64,000 nucleotides of DNA from Microplitis mediator. Its lineage: Eukaryota > Arthropoda > Insecta > Hymenoptera > Braconidae. The DNA lies in NCBI RefSeq assembly GCF_029852145.1, contig NC_079971.1, positions 17,944,667 through 18,008,666 of the forward strand, given 5' to 3'. Positions 47,591 through 58,629 of this stretch are shown here, one piece after another (within the stretch, counting starts at the first letter, position 1; every line of letters begins with the position of its first letter). The translations under genes and the position numbers were made by a program. The notes below the pieces were generated by a model. It did no database searches. It saw only the letters and a program-made list of their open reading frames with translations, and had not been told where the DNA came from.

Positions 47591-48825
47591 CCGCTTGGGG
47601 CACCACCACTTTCCAGCACTTCAAACAATTTTAATAACGATCCTTTTGAAATGGGAGAATTTGCAGCATTTTCAGTTCCTAATCCAAGTCAACAAGAACT
47701 TGAAAATGCAATTGGACTATTAGATAAAAGATTACTTGAAATGAAGGTGTTGATAAATTATTTATATTTTACCCGTGTAAAAAAAAATTCGTTCCAAAAA
47801 GATTCTAAAAAGGTTCAACACGTAGAATTGAGGCAGATTAGATAACTTCGAGTGAAACTTTTGTAATTTTGATAGTAAAAAAAAAAAAGTTTATCGAGGA
47901 CTTTATAAAAGCAAATTTTTGAGTGAAAAAAAAATTTTTCAAAACATATTTATACTATTTTACCCTCGTTCCAAAAAAAATTCTCATTAGAAACCAATAG
48001 CTCCATAAGAATCAAAAAACGTTCATAAAAAGTTCCAAATGAGAGGGTTTTAAACTTTTTCGAAACGAGGATAAAATGTAGTAAAAATTTGTTGTGTGAG
48101 GTATGTATGAAAAACTTTCTTCTTTGACTCAAAATCCAACTATATAAAGTATTATACTACACTCAGAAAATTAAATAATAGAAACTACTATCTAGTCATG
48201 GGAAAATTTTTACCATCAATCCGATAGTAGTGAATATTATCTAGATCATTTAGATTGTAATAATCACCATATTTATAATAATTGGTACAATTCTGTATGT
48301 TAACTAGAGTCAATTATTATTATTACTATTCTAAATAGTTATATTTATAATCCAGATGGTAACAGCTACCATCAAAAATTATAATTGTTACCATCCTGAT
48401 AGTAACTGTTACGAAATTTATTGCAGAAGTTATCATCCAATAATTATTAATTGTATTAAAAAAAAATTATAACACTAACTATTTTTAGATTGTAAAACGT
48501 TCCAATCATTCTAGATGATTGGAATTAAAAACTTAGCATATAATAAACAAAATTACTTAAATTTCTGAGTGTAGATAAATTTTTGGTTTTCAATCAGAAT
48601 TACGAAAATTTTAAAAAAGTTCCACTCGAAGTTCAAATCTGTCTCAATTTTAAAAGTTCCACACGTCGAACTTCTTTAGAATTATTTTTACACGGGTATT
48701 CTTTCGTGTATTTTATTTTACATTAACAATTTAATTTTTTTATTTTCAAGGATGGATTTAGTCGAGGATTATCAATGGGTACTGATGATTTTTCATTAGA
48801 AAATTTAGATCCACTACGAAATTAA
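47588..48825 (+). CDS. ced-6: Last two exons of a Ced-6/GULP engulfment adaptor (partial)
   Basis: Exon A (47588 or, from the best AG, 47617 to 47746) and exon B (48751-48825, TAA 48823-48825) join in phase 0. The acceptor of B (TATTTTCAAG) and donor of A (AAG|GTGTTG) are good. The 77-residue tail contains NDPFEMGEF, LLDKRLLEMK, DGFSRGLSMGTDDF and ENLDPLRN. This aligns with the C-terminus of GULP/Ced-6, where a DPF motif is followed by a helix of SKLDEMQEGFKMGL type and an LDPL ending. The known protein is a PTB-domain adaptor that binds NPxY tails of engulfment receptors such as Draper and LRP1. The PTB and leucine-zipper exons are not visible upstream, so either the intron is longer than about 35 kb, or the exons lie outside the window, or this is a fragment. 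The DPF motif could bind AP-2. Confidence 0.7.
47772..48696. mobile_element. TA-flanked CCCGTGTAAAAA element filling the last ced-6 intron
   Basis: CCCGTGTAAAAAAAAATTCG and the inverse TTTTTACACGGG (to 48696) are flanked by TA. The inverted arms continue inward with GTTCAACACGTAGAA against TTCCACACGTCGAAC. A second MITE is nested at 48160-48571. Confidence 0.7.
48160..48571. mobile_element. 412-bp TA-flanked MITE with CACTCAGAAA / TTTCTGAGTG ends
   Basis: It is bounded by CACTCAGAAAATTAAATAAT and ATTACTTAAATTTCTGAGTG, with TA at both sides. The interior is rich in AACTACTATC and GATAGTAAC words in both orientations. It is nested inside the 47772-48696 element. Confidence 0.75.
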
Positions 48826-49500
48826 TGATCATCAAAATTTAATTTAACAAAAAAAAAAAAAGAAAATTCTGATTTTACGAAAAAGAAAAAAATTTTTACA
48901 TTTAAAATAATTAATCAAATTAATTAATTTTACTAAGAGACGATTAAAAATTTTTATAATCAATCGTGTATATAAACCAAAATTAGTTTGTTAACTTTTC
49001 GTAATTATGATGTTAAAAATATTTTTGTTTATAAACATTGCGTAAGAATAATTAATATAAATAATAATTATCCATAATAACATTTTTTTTTTTATTTCAT
49101 CAAAAAATTTACGAAAAATCATGATTATTATTTATTGATTTTTTTTTTTTTTTTTTTTTTCTAAAGCAATGCGGAAAAAAACAAATTAGATAAGAGATAA
49201 AAAAATTGCACAATTTTGTAATTATTTTCATAATTTTTATCTTTTTTTTTAGCCGGATATTTTGATGTACTTTTAACTTGTTGACAATAATTTAATTATT
49301 ATGAATTATTTTTTTGATAATATAGAAAGCGATAGTGATACATAAGAAAAATGTAAATATTTATAAAATTTATTTTAATAATATTAATTATGAGTTTTTA
49401 TTAAATTATTGTATTTGTTGGTACATTATTTAATTACATTATTAAACAGACATTAAATATTAAACATAAATAAAATATATTGAAATAGTGTTTTTTTTTT
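48826..49500 (+). other. Presumed 3' UTR of the ced-6 tail, with AATAAA at 49469-49474
   Basis: No ORF is seen. The stretch is AT-rich with poly-A and poly-T runs. AATAAA at 49469 (ATAAATAAAATATATTG) is a possible polyadenylation signal about 640 bp past the stop. It leaves only about 300 bp to the end of the convergent orphan gene. Confidence 0.35.
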
Positions 49501-49588
49501 CATTTAACAATCAAAATCTATGATATGATTATTAATGATCCATTACTTTTAAGTGGGTACTGATCTTAAAAGATAATAGTACTATTTT

Positions 49589-49765
49589 TAATTTCCCGCC
49601 ATGAAAATTGAAAATTTTCAAATAACGGAAAGTTATTGCTTTCAGTCTGATTTTCGAAAAATCGAGTTTTCATCAGATCTCGAAGTTTTGAGGTCCTAGG
49701 AAACTATTCCGACTATTTCCGGATGGACGTTCGTGTGTGTGTGTGTGTGTGTGTGAGTGTGTAAG
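49589..49765. repeat. Fragment of the AACTTCCCGC repeat plus (GT)n
   Basis: ATTTCCCGCCATGAAAATTG followed by GAAAGTTATTGCTTTCAGTC and GGTCCTAGGAAACTATTCCG match the family end at 29090-29187. It runs into a short GT tract 30-60 bp from the orphan gene's stop codon. Confidence 0.6.
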
Positions 49766-49799
49766 CCCTTAATGTTCGACGATATCTTTGGGACGACGA

Positions 49800-52700
49800 T
49801 CACAAGGAAAATTGAAGATCCGCGTCGTCAAGGCCTACTCCTTCATCATCATGCATCACCAATTCATCATCGGAATTGATTGGGGGGGCATCAATAAAGC
49901 GGTCATCAAACGCTGGTGTCACTTCAATTCCCGACTCAGGTGATTTTGGTGATCCAGTCGGATATACCCACTCGGCGTCGGCCCAATTAAATTGCCTGTG
50001 AAACGTCTTCCTTCGTTTTTTCCTGTTTTTCTTCCCTCTATACTCGCGCCACGGGTCAACTATTCCCAGCACATATTGCTGTGGCGGTGGTGGCAAAAAT
50101 GGTTTCATCTCTTCCTCTATCACAGCTGGTGGAGAGACTCGAATCTCGAGTTGAGGTTCATCAGAGCGACGGCTTATCGCCCTGGACTCTTTTGGCAACA
50201 CTGTCGAAGATGACGGCCAATCAGGTGCACGGCGACCCGCCAAGCGATACTCTGGTTGTCTGGGCGAATAAGCTACCGTGCGGGGACTCGTCAAGCGTTG
50301 ATCACTGCCTCTGGACAGTCTCTCATTCGATCTACTATCATCCTCTCTGGATCTCTTAGAGGCATAATATCGATGCTGATGTTCATCAGAGCGACGGCTT
50401 TTCTCCCTGGAAACTTTTGGCAAACCTGTCGAAGTTGACGGCCAATCAGGTGCACGGCGACCCGCCAAGCGATACTTTGGTTGTCTGGGCGAATGAGCTA
50501 CCGTGCGGGGACTCGTCAAGCGTCGATCACTGCCTCTGGACAGTCTCTCATTCGATCTACTATCATCCTCTCTGGATCTCTTAGAGGCATAATATCGATG
50601 CTGATGTTCATCAGAGTGACGGCTTTTCTCCCTGGACTCTTTTGGCAAACTTGTCGAAGTTGACGGCCAATCAGGTGCACGGCGACCCGCCAAGCGATCC
50701 TTTGATTGTCTGGGCGAATGAGTTACCGTGCGGGGACCCGTCAAGCGTCGATCCGACTTATTACTGCCTCTCGGCACTCTCTCATTCCATCCACTACGAG
50801 TCTTCGTAAATCTCTCACTAACAGAAAATCGATGGTCCCTAGTATCTAAAACAAAAAAACAATACACAATTATACAAAAGTTTAAAACTTGTCAGCTCTT
50901 TTCTGTGAATCTGATAAAGTTCTCTTAACGCTATAATAAAAATCTTAATCTAAGCATTTTTGTTTTTTATCAAAGCGTTATTTATCATTTAACTTATTAC
51001 TTCCTGGTGGATCCTAATTACTGTGAATTTATAGAAAAATAACGGTATATTTTTACGGTAAGTTTACCGTGCCTCTACGATAGAATTACCGTGTTTTGGC
51101 GGTGGAATAACCGCATTTTCACAGTGAATTACCCAAATTCGTTTGAAAAATGACATTCAGAACCAATACAGAAAAAGCAATTGGTCGCAGTAACATTCTT
51201 ATATGCAAGTTTTAAGACCATAAGCTAAAAAAGTCTTAAGATCATAGGCTAAAAAACTTTTTGAATATGATACGTAGTCCATAGGCGCACTCACGCAAAT
51301 ATACGTGAGAAACTGTACTTCATTGTATTGTTCATTATAAAAACTATCGTCAGAAAATTTAGCAAATACTTAGAAAAATTTTCGAAATATATCTGCGCCT
51401 ATGGTAAACAAACGAAAAAAAGTAAAAACTCTGAGTCTCGCTGGTATAGAAACTAAATTTTTAAGAGTAGGCGGGCGCCTTTAACAAAAATGGTGACAAT
51501 AGATCATTATGAGAAGCTCTACGGGTTAACTGCGGTCATAAACACCTGCATGAAAATTGAAAATTTATAATTCGTATCTTAATTAGATCCCGAGATAGTC
51601 TGTAGTGATAAATTATGAATTATTTCAATAATTTAATTTCAAAAAAAATTGTTTTTTCGTAAGTTCTATTCGGAAAGGGTTTACCATACACCAAAAAATC
51701 ATCGTAGTAACAGGAAAATTATTTACAAAGTTATAAGCAATCGAAGTTGGTGCTTGAATTTATACCCCCTAAAAACCACCCCGAGTGAAAATTTAAGAAT
51801 CCCACTCAGATTAGTTTTTCTTGTTTTTTTTTATTTTTATCCGTTTTGAAATATTTATTTGATAATCTGTAAGAAAATGATCTTCTAAAACTACGTAACA
51901 TTCCATTGAATTTTAATTTTTTTGTAAACTTTTATAAATGTCATAATAGTTCAAAATATTAATAAGTATTATAATAATTTATTTCAACTAAATTGTGATA
52001 TTCAAGTTCTAGTCACAAATGATGTCAATTCAAAATCTGAATACTATCAAATATTTTTAAATGTTGATTTTTTAAATTCTTTATTCAATTATAACAAATC
52101 TGTATTTTAAATTAAATTTAAACATGACGGCAATCCTAAATTTATCTAAAGCTATACATTTATAAAGAGTCAAGGTACAAAAATAAAATTTAGCAATTAG
52201 TATTGTAATGTAAGTATGTAATCTTTCAAAGATGAGGGTCTAAATCTTTACAATTTAAATGACTGATTTATGGTCGATAACTTAAAGGTACTGGTACTTG
52301 TAGTTCAATGTGAAAGTGAAAGTAATTATAGCTAAATGCATTGGGTCATTACTGAATTTTCAATAACTAACAAGCAATACAAAGCTAAATGTGAAAGAAA
52401 AAAGATTTTTAATAATTTGTGAAGTATTTTAAATAACCCAAGAAATTGAAATAAAATATATTTGTTGAAGATTCTGTATTTGTACTTATTAAATTACTTT
52501 TTTTTTTTTTGTTAAAATTCAATATTTTGGAAGTGAAAATTTAAATAATAATTATGTTGAATGAATATAAATTACTTAAACAGAATAATAAATGATTTAT
52601 TAATTTATGTAAATAAAAATCACTAAAAACTTTTTATTTTAATATTTAAAATGCAGAAACTTGTATTTGTTGTTAATGACAAATATAAGGGGGAGAAGAG

Positions 52701-54030
52701 GAAGGAGGGCTCTCCCGTTTGAAATATATTGGAAATTTATTTTTTCTATTTTATAAATAACTCTATGAAACAGATTTTTTTTTCCAATTTTGAATTTAGA
52801 TCTTATCGGAAATCAAAATTCTTTACAAAAAGGTCTATTGGGTCATATGCTATGAGTTGATATTAGAAATAAAGCTACAGAGGATGAAATTATAGAATAA
52901 CAAGATCACATTTTCGAAAAAAATTTTTTTTTGCTATTTATTCGTTAATCAACAAGATTTTTTTTTTTATCCTGCAATCAGATCTTTTATATAAAATTTA
53001 ATTGTTTACATAAATGATCTTTATAAGGTGATTCTCATTGAGCTAAGAAAGAAGTTACAGAGCTCTGAAGTTGCAAAAAAAAAGTTTTTTTTGTTATTTT
53101 TGCTTTTAATATTTATTCTTGATTTATAGACCTATATAATATATGTACTAGGGTCTTTCAAAAGAAACAATTTTTTTTTCTTTTTAGGAAACAGGTTCAA
53201 TAGTATCATTTAGATATAAAAATACACCTGTGATAATTAGAGCTTTCACTATGAACATTAAGAGATTCCGCGTTGCACGGAATAATGTTCTAAATATATA
53301 AAAAAATAAAAAATAATTCTCATCAAAGATGAGCTCTTAATTTTAGTTGTAAGTACTCGCTTAATGAATGTAGAATTTTCCTATTTAATTAACACGTAAA
53401 TTGTTTTTATTTTTTTTTTTTTTTTCAATTATCTATATCCTCTCGGAATTTCATGATATTTAATCGGCAATAGGTGAAAATTTCAAATGAGTGTTTCCTC
53501 GTTAAAAGAGCTTCTAACTAATTTATGTTTTGCAAACGACTTCACTGATAAAAAATCTTAAAGCCAATTTTTTCTCGAATTTCATGGTTTTTATATTTTA
53601 CTTGCAAACCACTAACTTTACGAAAAATTCATAAAGGACTTTTTTTAAAGGGGGTTCGATTTCCTACAAAAAAAGTTATGTAAGCCATTACCGTACAGCA
53701 AGTAGTTTTCAAGATAAATCCAATTAAATATCTCAAAATTTGAAATAAATCACTGTTTTATCCGAGATTTGGGTACTTCTTAATAAAATTATGGTCGAAG
53801 AAATATATAATATATATCCATAAACATATTTTTGATGATATATTTCGTGTTAGATTGTGAAAATGATATCTTTGATTGAAATTATGATCACATTGAATTG
53901 AAAAATTAAACTCAAAACGAAAAATATATTTTCAACCATAGAATCAAATCAGAGATTTCAGAATTCATCATTCTTATATTTAATTATATAAATATTATTA
54001 GAAAAAAAAATAGTTTAACTTACCTTCCAT
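49800..54030 (-). CDS. Orphan two-exon gene: R/S-rich protein with three 75-residue repeats (350 aa)
   Basis: Exon 1 codes only Met-Glu plus one base (54030-54024, donor G|GTAAGT). Exon 2 runs 50845-49800 after a TTTTGTTTTAG acceptor, so the codon split across the 3.2-kb intron gives Asp. The open frame would extend five codons into the intron; the spliced start replaces that. From residue 35 there are two full and one partial copies of a 75-residue unit (starts 35, 110, 185), containing RLAGRRAPDWPS, DEHQHRYYASKRSREDD and SNERLSRGSD. Residues about 240-350 have PFLPPPPQQY, a basic cluster KKNRKKRRK (possible nuclear signal), and an acidic tail. It is predicted to be disordered and RS-like. 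I do not recognise the family. Its GC content is well above the surroundings, which supports real coding constraint. It is convergent with the ced-6 tail. Confidence 0.72.
50245..50845 (-). repeat. In-frame 225-bp tandem repeats within the orphan gene
   Basis: The word CGATAC(T/C)TTGGTTGTCTGG type starts at 50245, 50470 and 50695, exactly 225 bp apart. The first two units are almost identical; the third (towards the N-terminus) differs more. The 225-bp length keeps the frame, so copy number could vary without breaking the protein. Confidence 0.9.
50846..54023 (-). other. Intron of the orphan gene, AT-rich and repeat-bearing
   Basis: It holds a CGGTAA/TTACCG inverted-repeat remnant (about 51035-51130), a 150-bp segment (about 51225-51400) that recurs upstream of the gene at 54335-54480, and a decayed relative of the AGGGTG foldback family at about 52700-53230. 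No further exon is supported. Confidence 0.5.
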
Positions 54031-54071
54031 AATATCTGCTCTTTCGATGTAAAAAATTTCTACTGTCACTC

Positions 54072-54100
54072 ACTGAAGACTATAGATAGTTGAATAAATA
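54072..54100 (-). promoter_or_regulatory. Candidate core promoter of the orphan gene
   Basis: On the minus strand TATTTAT (54100-54094) lies 26 bp before a TCAGT initiator (A at 54074), the usual arthropod spacing. This gives a 5' UTR of about 44 nt before the ATG at 54030. Confidence 0.45.
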
Positions 54101-54334
54101 CACTTTAAGTTAGATTATTTAGGATATTGGTGTATGAAATTAAAAATAATTCAAGAGATCCTCTCTATACTGTAACCAAAGTTAGACTGACTGCATAAAA
54201 TTTTGTAAGGACTAACTTCCTCTGCAGGATGTAAGAAGGGATAAAATTCAGGTGATTGGTCAACAAATAAGTAGTGGGGCTTTTAAGCACTACCATTTAA
54301 AGGACCAATAGTAATAGGTTACTGTGACGGTTAT

Positions 54335-54480
54335 AGGCTTAAAAACCTTTTAAAAATGATACGTAGTCCATAGGCGTACTCACTTAAATATACCTGGGAA
54401 ACTGTACTTCGTTGTGTTGTTCATTATAAGAATTATAGTCAGAAAATTAAGCAAATACTTAGAGAAATAGAGAGCAGAGC
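54335..54480. repeat. Direct repeat of an orphan-gene intron segment
   Basis: ATGATACGTAGTCCATAGGC, AACTGTACTTCGTTG and AGCAAATACTTAGA match 51268-51400 with about 10 percent difference. The two copies bracket the intron's 5' two-thirds and the first exon. Confidence 0.7.
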
Positions 54481-55088
54481 GGCCCCCCTGAAATTTTGAT
54501 CAAAAAAAAATTTTTTTTTTTTTTCGACTAATTACTATAAATCCTATATGTTTGCGCATTTTTACCCCTACGCATGACATTTAGGGCAAAATGGACCAGC
54601 CGAAACTTCCGAAAAAATTATTTTTTCATATTTTTCGGCCGTTTCTCTATATAAGAGACAAATTTGGTCACTAAAAATTTATAAAAATAACAATTTTTTT
54701 TTTTAGTTGTTAAATTTTTGAAATAAAGTAATACCATAGAATTGTTTTTTTTTTTTTTTATTAAATAACAGTTAGTAATTAAGGTAATCGAGAGTAAACG
54801 ATTTATTACACCTTAAAAAATTTTTTTCGAGTAATATAAAACCATAAATAGATGTCAAGAGAAAGAAATACATTCTTAATGATGAAAACAATTTTTAAAA
54901 AAAATTTTTTTATCATTTTTTGGAGGGGGGGCCGCTCTGCCCCATAAAAAAAAATTTTTTTTTTTTTTCAGAATTTTGGCAAAATGTACATAAATTTGTT
55001 CGAAATAGGACAAAAGTAAAGTGATCTGATGGTTGAAAGCCACAAAAAGTAATAATTGGCTTAGGGGGGCCGCTCTGCCCCACCCTCC
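54476..55088. mobile_element. G-tract inverted-repeat element (GCCGCTCTGCCCC family), copy 1
   Basis: It runs between GCAGAGCGGCCCCCCTG and GGGGGGCCGCTCTGCCCCACC. It shares interior words with the copies at 57679 and 61177, such as CTACGCATGACA, GGGCAAAATGGACCA and CAAGAGAAAGAAATACATTC. No conserved frame. Confidence 0.6.
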
Positions 55089-55089
55089 C

Positions 55090-55169
<80 letters not shown>

Positions 55170-55500
55170 GTGTGACCGGCTTATAACTTTTTAATTAATG
55201 AACCGATTTGGATGGTTAAGGCGGCAATCGAAAGAGCTTGTTGGCCATCAACTTTTCTGAAAATTTAAGATCATTTGATCGAGTAGATTCGAAAATATCG
55301 GCGAATTACGGAACAAAAAATTTTTTTTTTTTAGTTCTTTATTGATTTCTTAGAAACGACTCGAACAATCGACTTCAAAATCTAATCAGCTCTAGAACCC
55401 AATAAAACACGTCGATTGCCGCCTCAAACATCGAAATCGGTCGATTCGTTCGTGAGATATCGTGGGAGAAACAAGTGCTAAAAACGGTTTTTTTCGAAAA
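55090..55500. repeat. (TG)n tract and AACTTCCCGC-family fragment
   Basis: About 35 TG repeats (55094-55166) lead into TTAATGAACCGATTTGGATGG, GGCGGCAATCGA and CGATTCGTTCGTGAGATATC. These are sentences of the family seen at 28.4-29.2 kb. The minus frame at 55392-55643 is incidental. Confidence 0.6.
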
Positions 55501-57670
55501 GAATGGGATACAATATTTTTTTTATGATACCATACCTTTTTTTTTTTAATTCTAAATATAAAAAAATATTTTTTCTGTATATTTTTATACATGTATTTTT
55601 TATATATTCTAAGATATATTTTTAATATATTTAAAATATACAAAATATATTCGAAAATCGGCCAAAAGTTAGCTATTTAAAATATATTTTTTACACATAT
55701 TTTATATATATTTTTATATTATTTATGTATTTTTATTTATATGAAAAATATTTTTCTTTTATAAATTTTTTTCATGGACGGTATTCTCAATAGTCTGACT
55801 CAGAAGTACTCTATCTTGTCCCGGTCCTCTAAGAAGTTAATTAACATTCAATACTTCCAAATAATTCAACTTTGTTGATAATTTTAAGTAGTCAGTCTAA
55901 TGTGTGAAAATTCCCAGTTCATTCTCTCCATAGTCTAGACTCTAATGAGTATTTTTATATTTAACGGTAGTGACAGATGGGATTTTTTCGAAAGACAAAT
56001 TACCTGAAAATGTTCTGATACGATCATTACTCATAATAGTCTACTCGAGCAGATGAATACCTGCGAAAAATAGTTACAAGTCTCCTAAAAATATAGTTGA
56101 TGGCTTAAACGATCCGGAATGGCGTCTAGAAAAAGACGTTTTTTGGATTTTTTTTGGAAAAATAAAATTACAATTGTTATGAACAAAAAACCGTTGATAA
56201 AATTAGCCGTCCAGCTTTTTTGGCAAAGTCTTAAAAAGTATAAGTGAAAGCTCAAATATTAAAAAAGTTTCTGAAAGAGCAGAAAATTTTAGTGAAAAAG
56301 TTCTCGACTCCTCGAATTGTAGCTCCAATATTTATAATTTTAATTTGACATTGAAAATCGGCTTTTGCGTGGCAGTTTTGGCATGCGCGCGACGCCACTC
56401 CAGTGAGCGTAGTTTTTAAATAATTTTTTTTTGCAATTAAATATCAATTAAAAAATTTGAAAAACATTCCGGTGTCATCTAGACACTTCAAAGAATATGA
56501 TTCCGTGGTAATAAAAGTTGTATCACCATTTTTTAAAAAGTTATTCAATTGTTAATTAACATTTTTTTTACGGGTATGTGTTGTCATAAAAGAAGACATA
56601 AAAGTTTAAATAATTAATCCACAAATTTTTTGTTTCTTGGAGCCCTTTTTATAAACATACTCAACAAGTTGACGTGATAAAAGTTTATAAAATATTTTTA
56701 TTTCATTAGTTATTAATTTTTGGAGTACCAAAAAAATTAAAAATTTAAATAATATACGTTAAATATTTTTTTTTTTAATTTTAAGCTATTACTGATTTCA
56801 TATCCTTGCTAGGCATTATATGATTACTTTTTAAATTTTTTCATGCCATTTGTATATAAATTTTTTATAAACAAATGGATTAATTAAATAGTTTTGAAAA
56901 TTTGTTTTTCACTATATTGTTAGCGTAAGAAAATAATGATTTTCAAAAAAAAAATTTTTTCTTAAAAACAATATCTTAATGTTAATTTTCTTTTTTTTCA
57001 TATTTCGATTATTTGAATAAATAATTAAGGAATCGTTTTTATTCTAAAAATCATAATTTGCATTTCTAAATATAATGGCAAAAACAAAATTTTTTTTGTC
57101 GACAACTTATGTATTTCTTTATTTAAAAATTTGTTATACACAATTTTTTTCTAGTACATAAAAAAATGACAAGTACAGCAACCTGCAACAATATAGCAAA
57201 AAAATTTTTTTTCAATTTTTTAAAAAACATTCGGATTTTGGAGCATGACAAAGTCCAAAAACTGACTCGATTTGTCAACAAACAAATTGCTGTAACTTTG
57301 CAACTATTGCGGATACAGTTTTTAACCTTCGGTCGTTTTTATACAGTATGACTGAAGCTTTCCCATTGGTTTTCAACCTACTGTTTATCTGTTATAGTTT
57401 TCTAACTACACGCATTTATTTCTAAAAATTAGCATTTCAAATATACGTATAATAGAATTTAGATCTAATTTAACTGGAGTTGGTCATACGAATAAGAAAT
57501 TTTTTTTTCCATGCACAATATAAATATATGTTTTTATATATGATCAGAATATATTTTTCGTATATGATAGAAATATATATTTTTATGTATGATAAAAATA
57601 TAGTTTTCGTATATGACAAGAATATATATTTTCATTTATAATAAAAATATATTTTTTGTATATGATTGAC
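55500..57670. other. Repeat-derived AT-rich stretch
   Basis: 55540-55750 is a dense run of ATATATTTTT words. 56100-57350 is the inverted relative of 36.7-38.1 kb. 57490-57670 again has repeated ATATATTTTTCGTATATGA words. The 61-codon frame at 57166-57351 shows no domain. No gene is supported. Confidence 0.45.
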
Positions 57671-57678
57671 ATATATAG

Positions 57679-58581
57679 TGGAAAGGGGGCAAAAGGGGGT
57701 AGGGTAGGGAAAACGGGGTACCCCCAAAATTTTACGAAAAAAAAAAATTTTTTTTTTTTTTGTCTGATTACTATAAATTCGATGTATTTGCGTATTATTA
57801 GCCCTACGCATGACACCTTGGGCAAAATGGACCAGCCAGAAATTCTGAAATCATGATTCTTTGATATTTTTCTCGTCAAATTAAAAAAAATTAAATATCT
57901 TAATCCATTTTTCGGCTGATTTTCTACAGCTGGGGCAAATTTAGCCACTAAAAAGATTCGAAAATAATATTTTATTTTTTAATTGATAAAATTTTTTAAG
58001 TTATTCCAAATAATCTGTAATTAAAAAAATCAAAAATCACGTTTTTTGGGTTCAAAATAATGACAAATACGAAATACAGAATTGTTTTTTTTTATTGAAT
58101 AACAATTAGTAATTAAGCTAATCGAAGGGAAACGATTTATTACACCTAAAAAAATTTTTTTTGAGTATTATAGAACCAAAAATAGTTGTCAAGAGAAAGA
58201 AATACATTCTTAATGATGATAACAATTTAAAAAAAAAAAAATTCTCATTTTTTGGAAAGAGGCCTCTCTGCCCCACAAAAATTTTTTTTTTTTTTGCCTC
58301 CGTATCCACTAATGATGTGAAATGTAATTTTTCTATATGTATATTACATATAAAAAATTTAATTTAATGAAATTTGATCAATTTTCAAAAATTTGTTTTT
58401 TCCAACTCTTTTTAAGGGTACCCCTTTTTGCCCGCCAAAAATAAAAATTTTATTTTGCAACGGCAGCTAAAAATTTTATCTATTTACCTTGAATGCCATT
58501 AAAAACAAAAAGATTTAGCGTATTTTAGTCCTCTAAAACTTAGTATTTTCTTAGGTACCCCCTTTTGCCCCCCCCCTCCCC
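57679..58581. mobile_element. G-tract inverted-repeat element, copy 2 (TA-flanked)
   Basis: The left end is GTGGAAAGGGGGCAAAAGGG and the right end is TACCCCCTTTTGCCC followed by a C-run and CTCCCC, with TA on both sides. The arms are short and the interior shares sequence with copies 1 and 3. The minus frame at 57583-57948 is incidental. Confidence 0.65.
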
Positions 58582-58629
58582 TATTTTATACATGCTAAAC
58601 ATTTACGGACTCGTATAAGATGAGTATTA

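Noticed and set aside
49992..50928. Several plus-strand frames of 60-92 codons
   Set aside because: They lie antisense to the orphan R/S-rich gene and repeat with its 225-bp period, so they are shadows of it.
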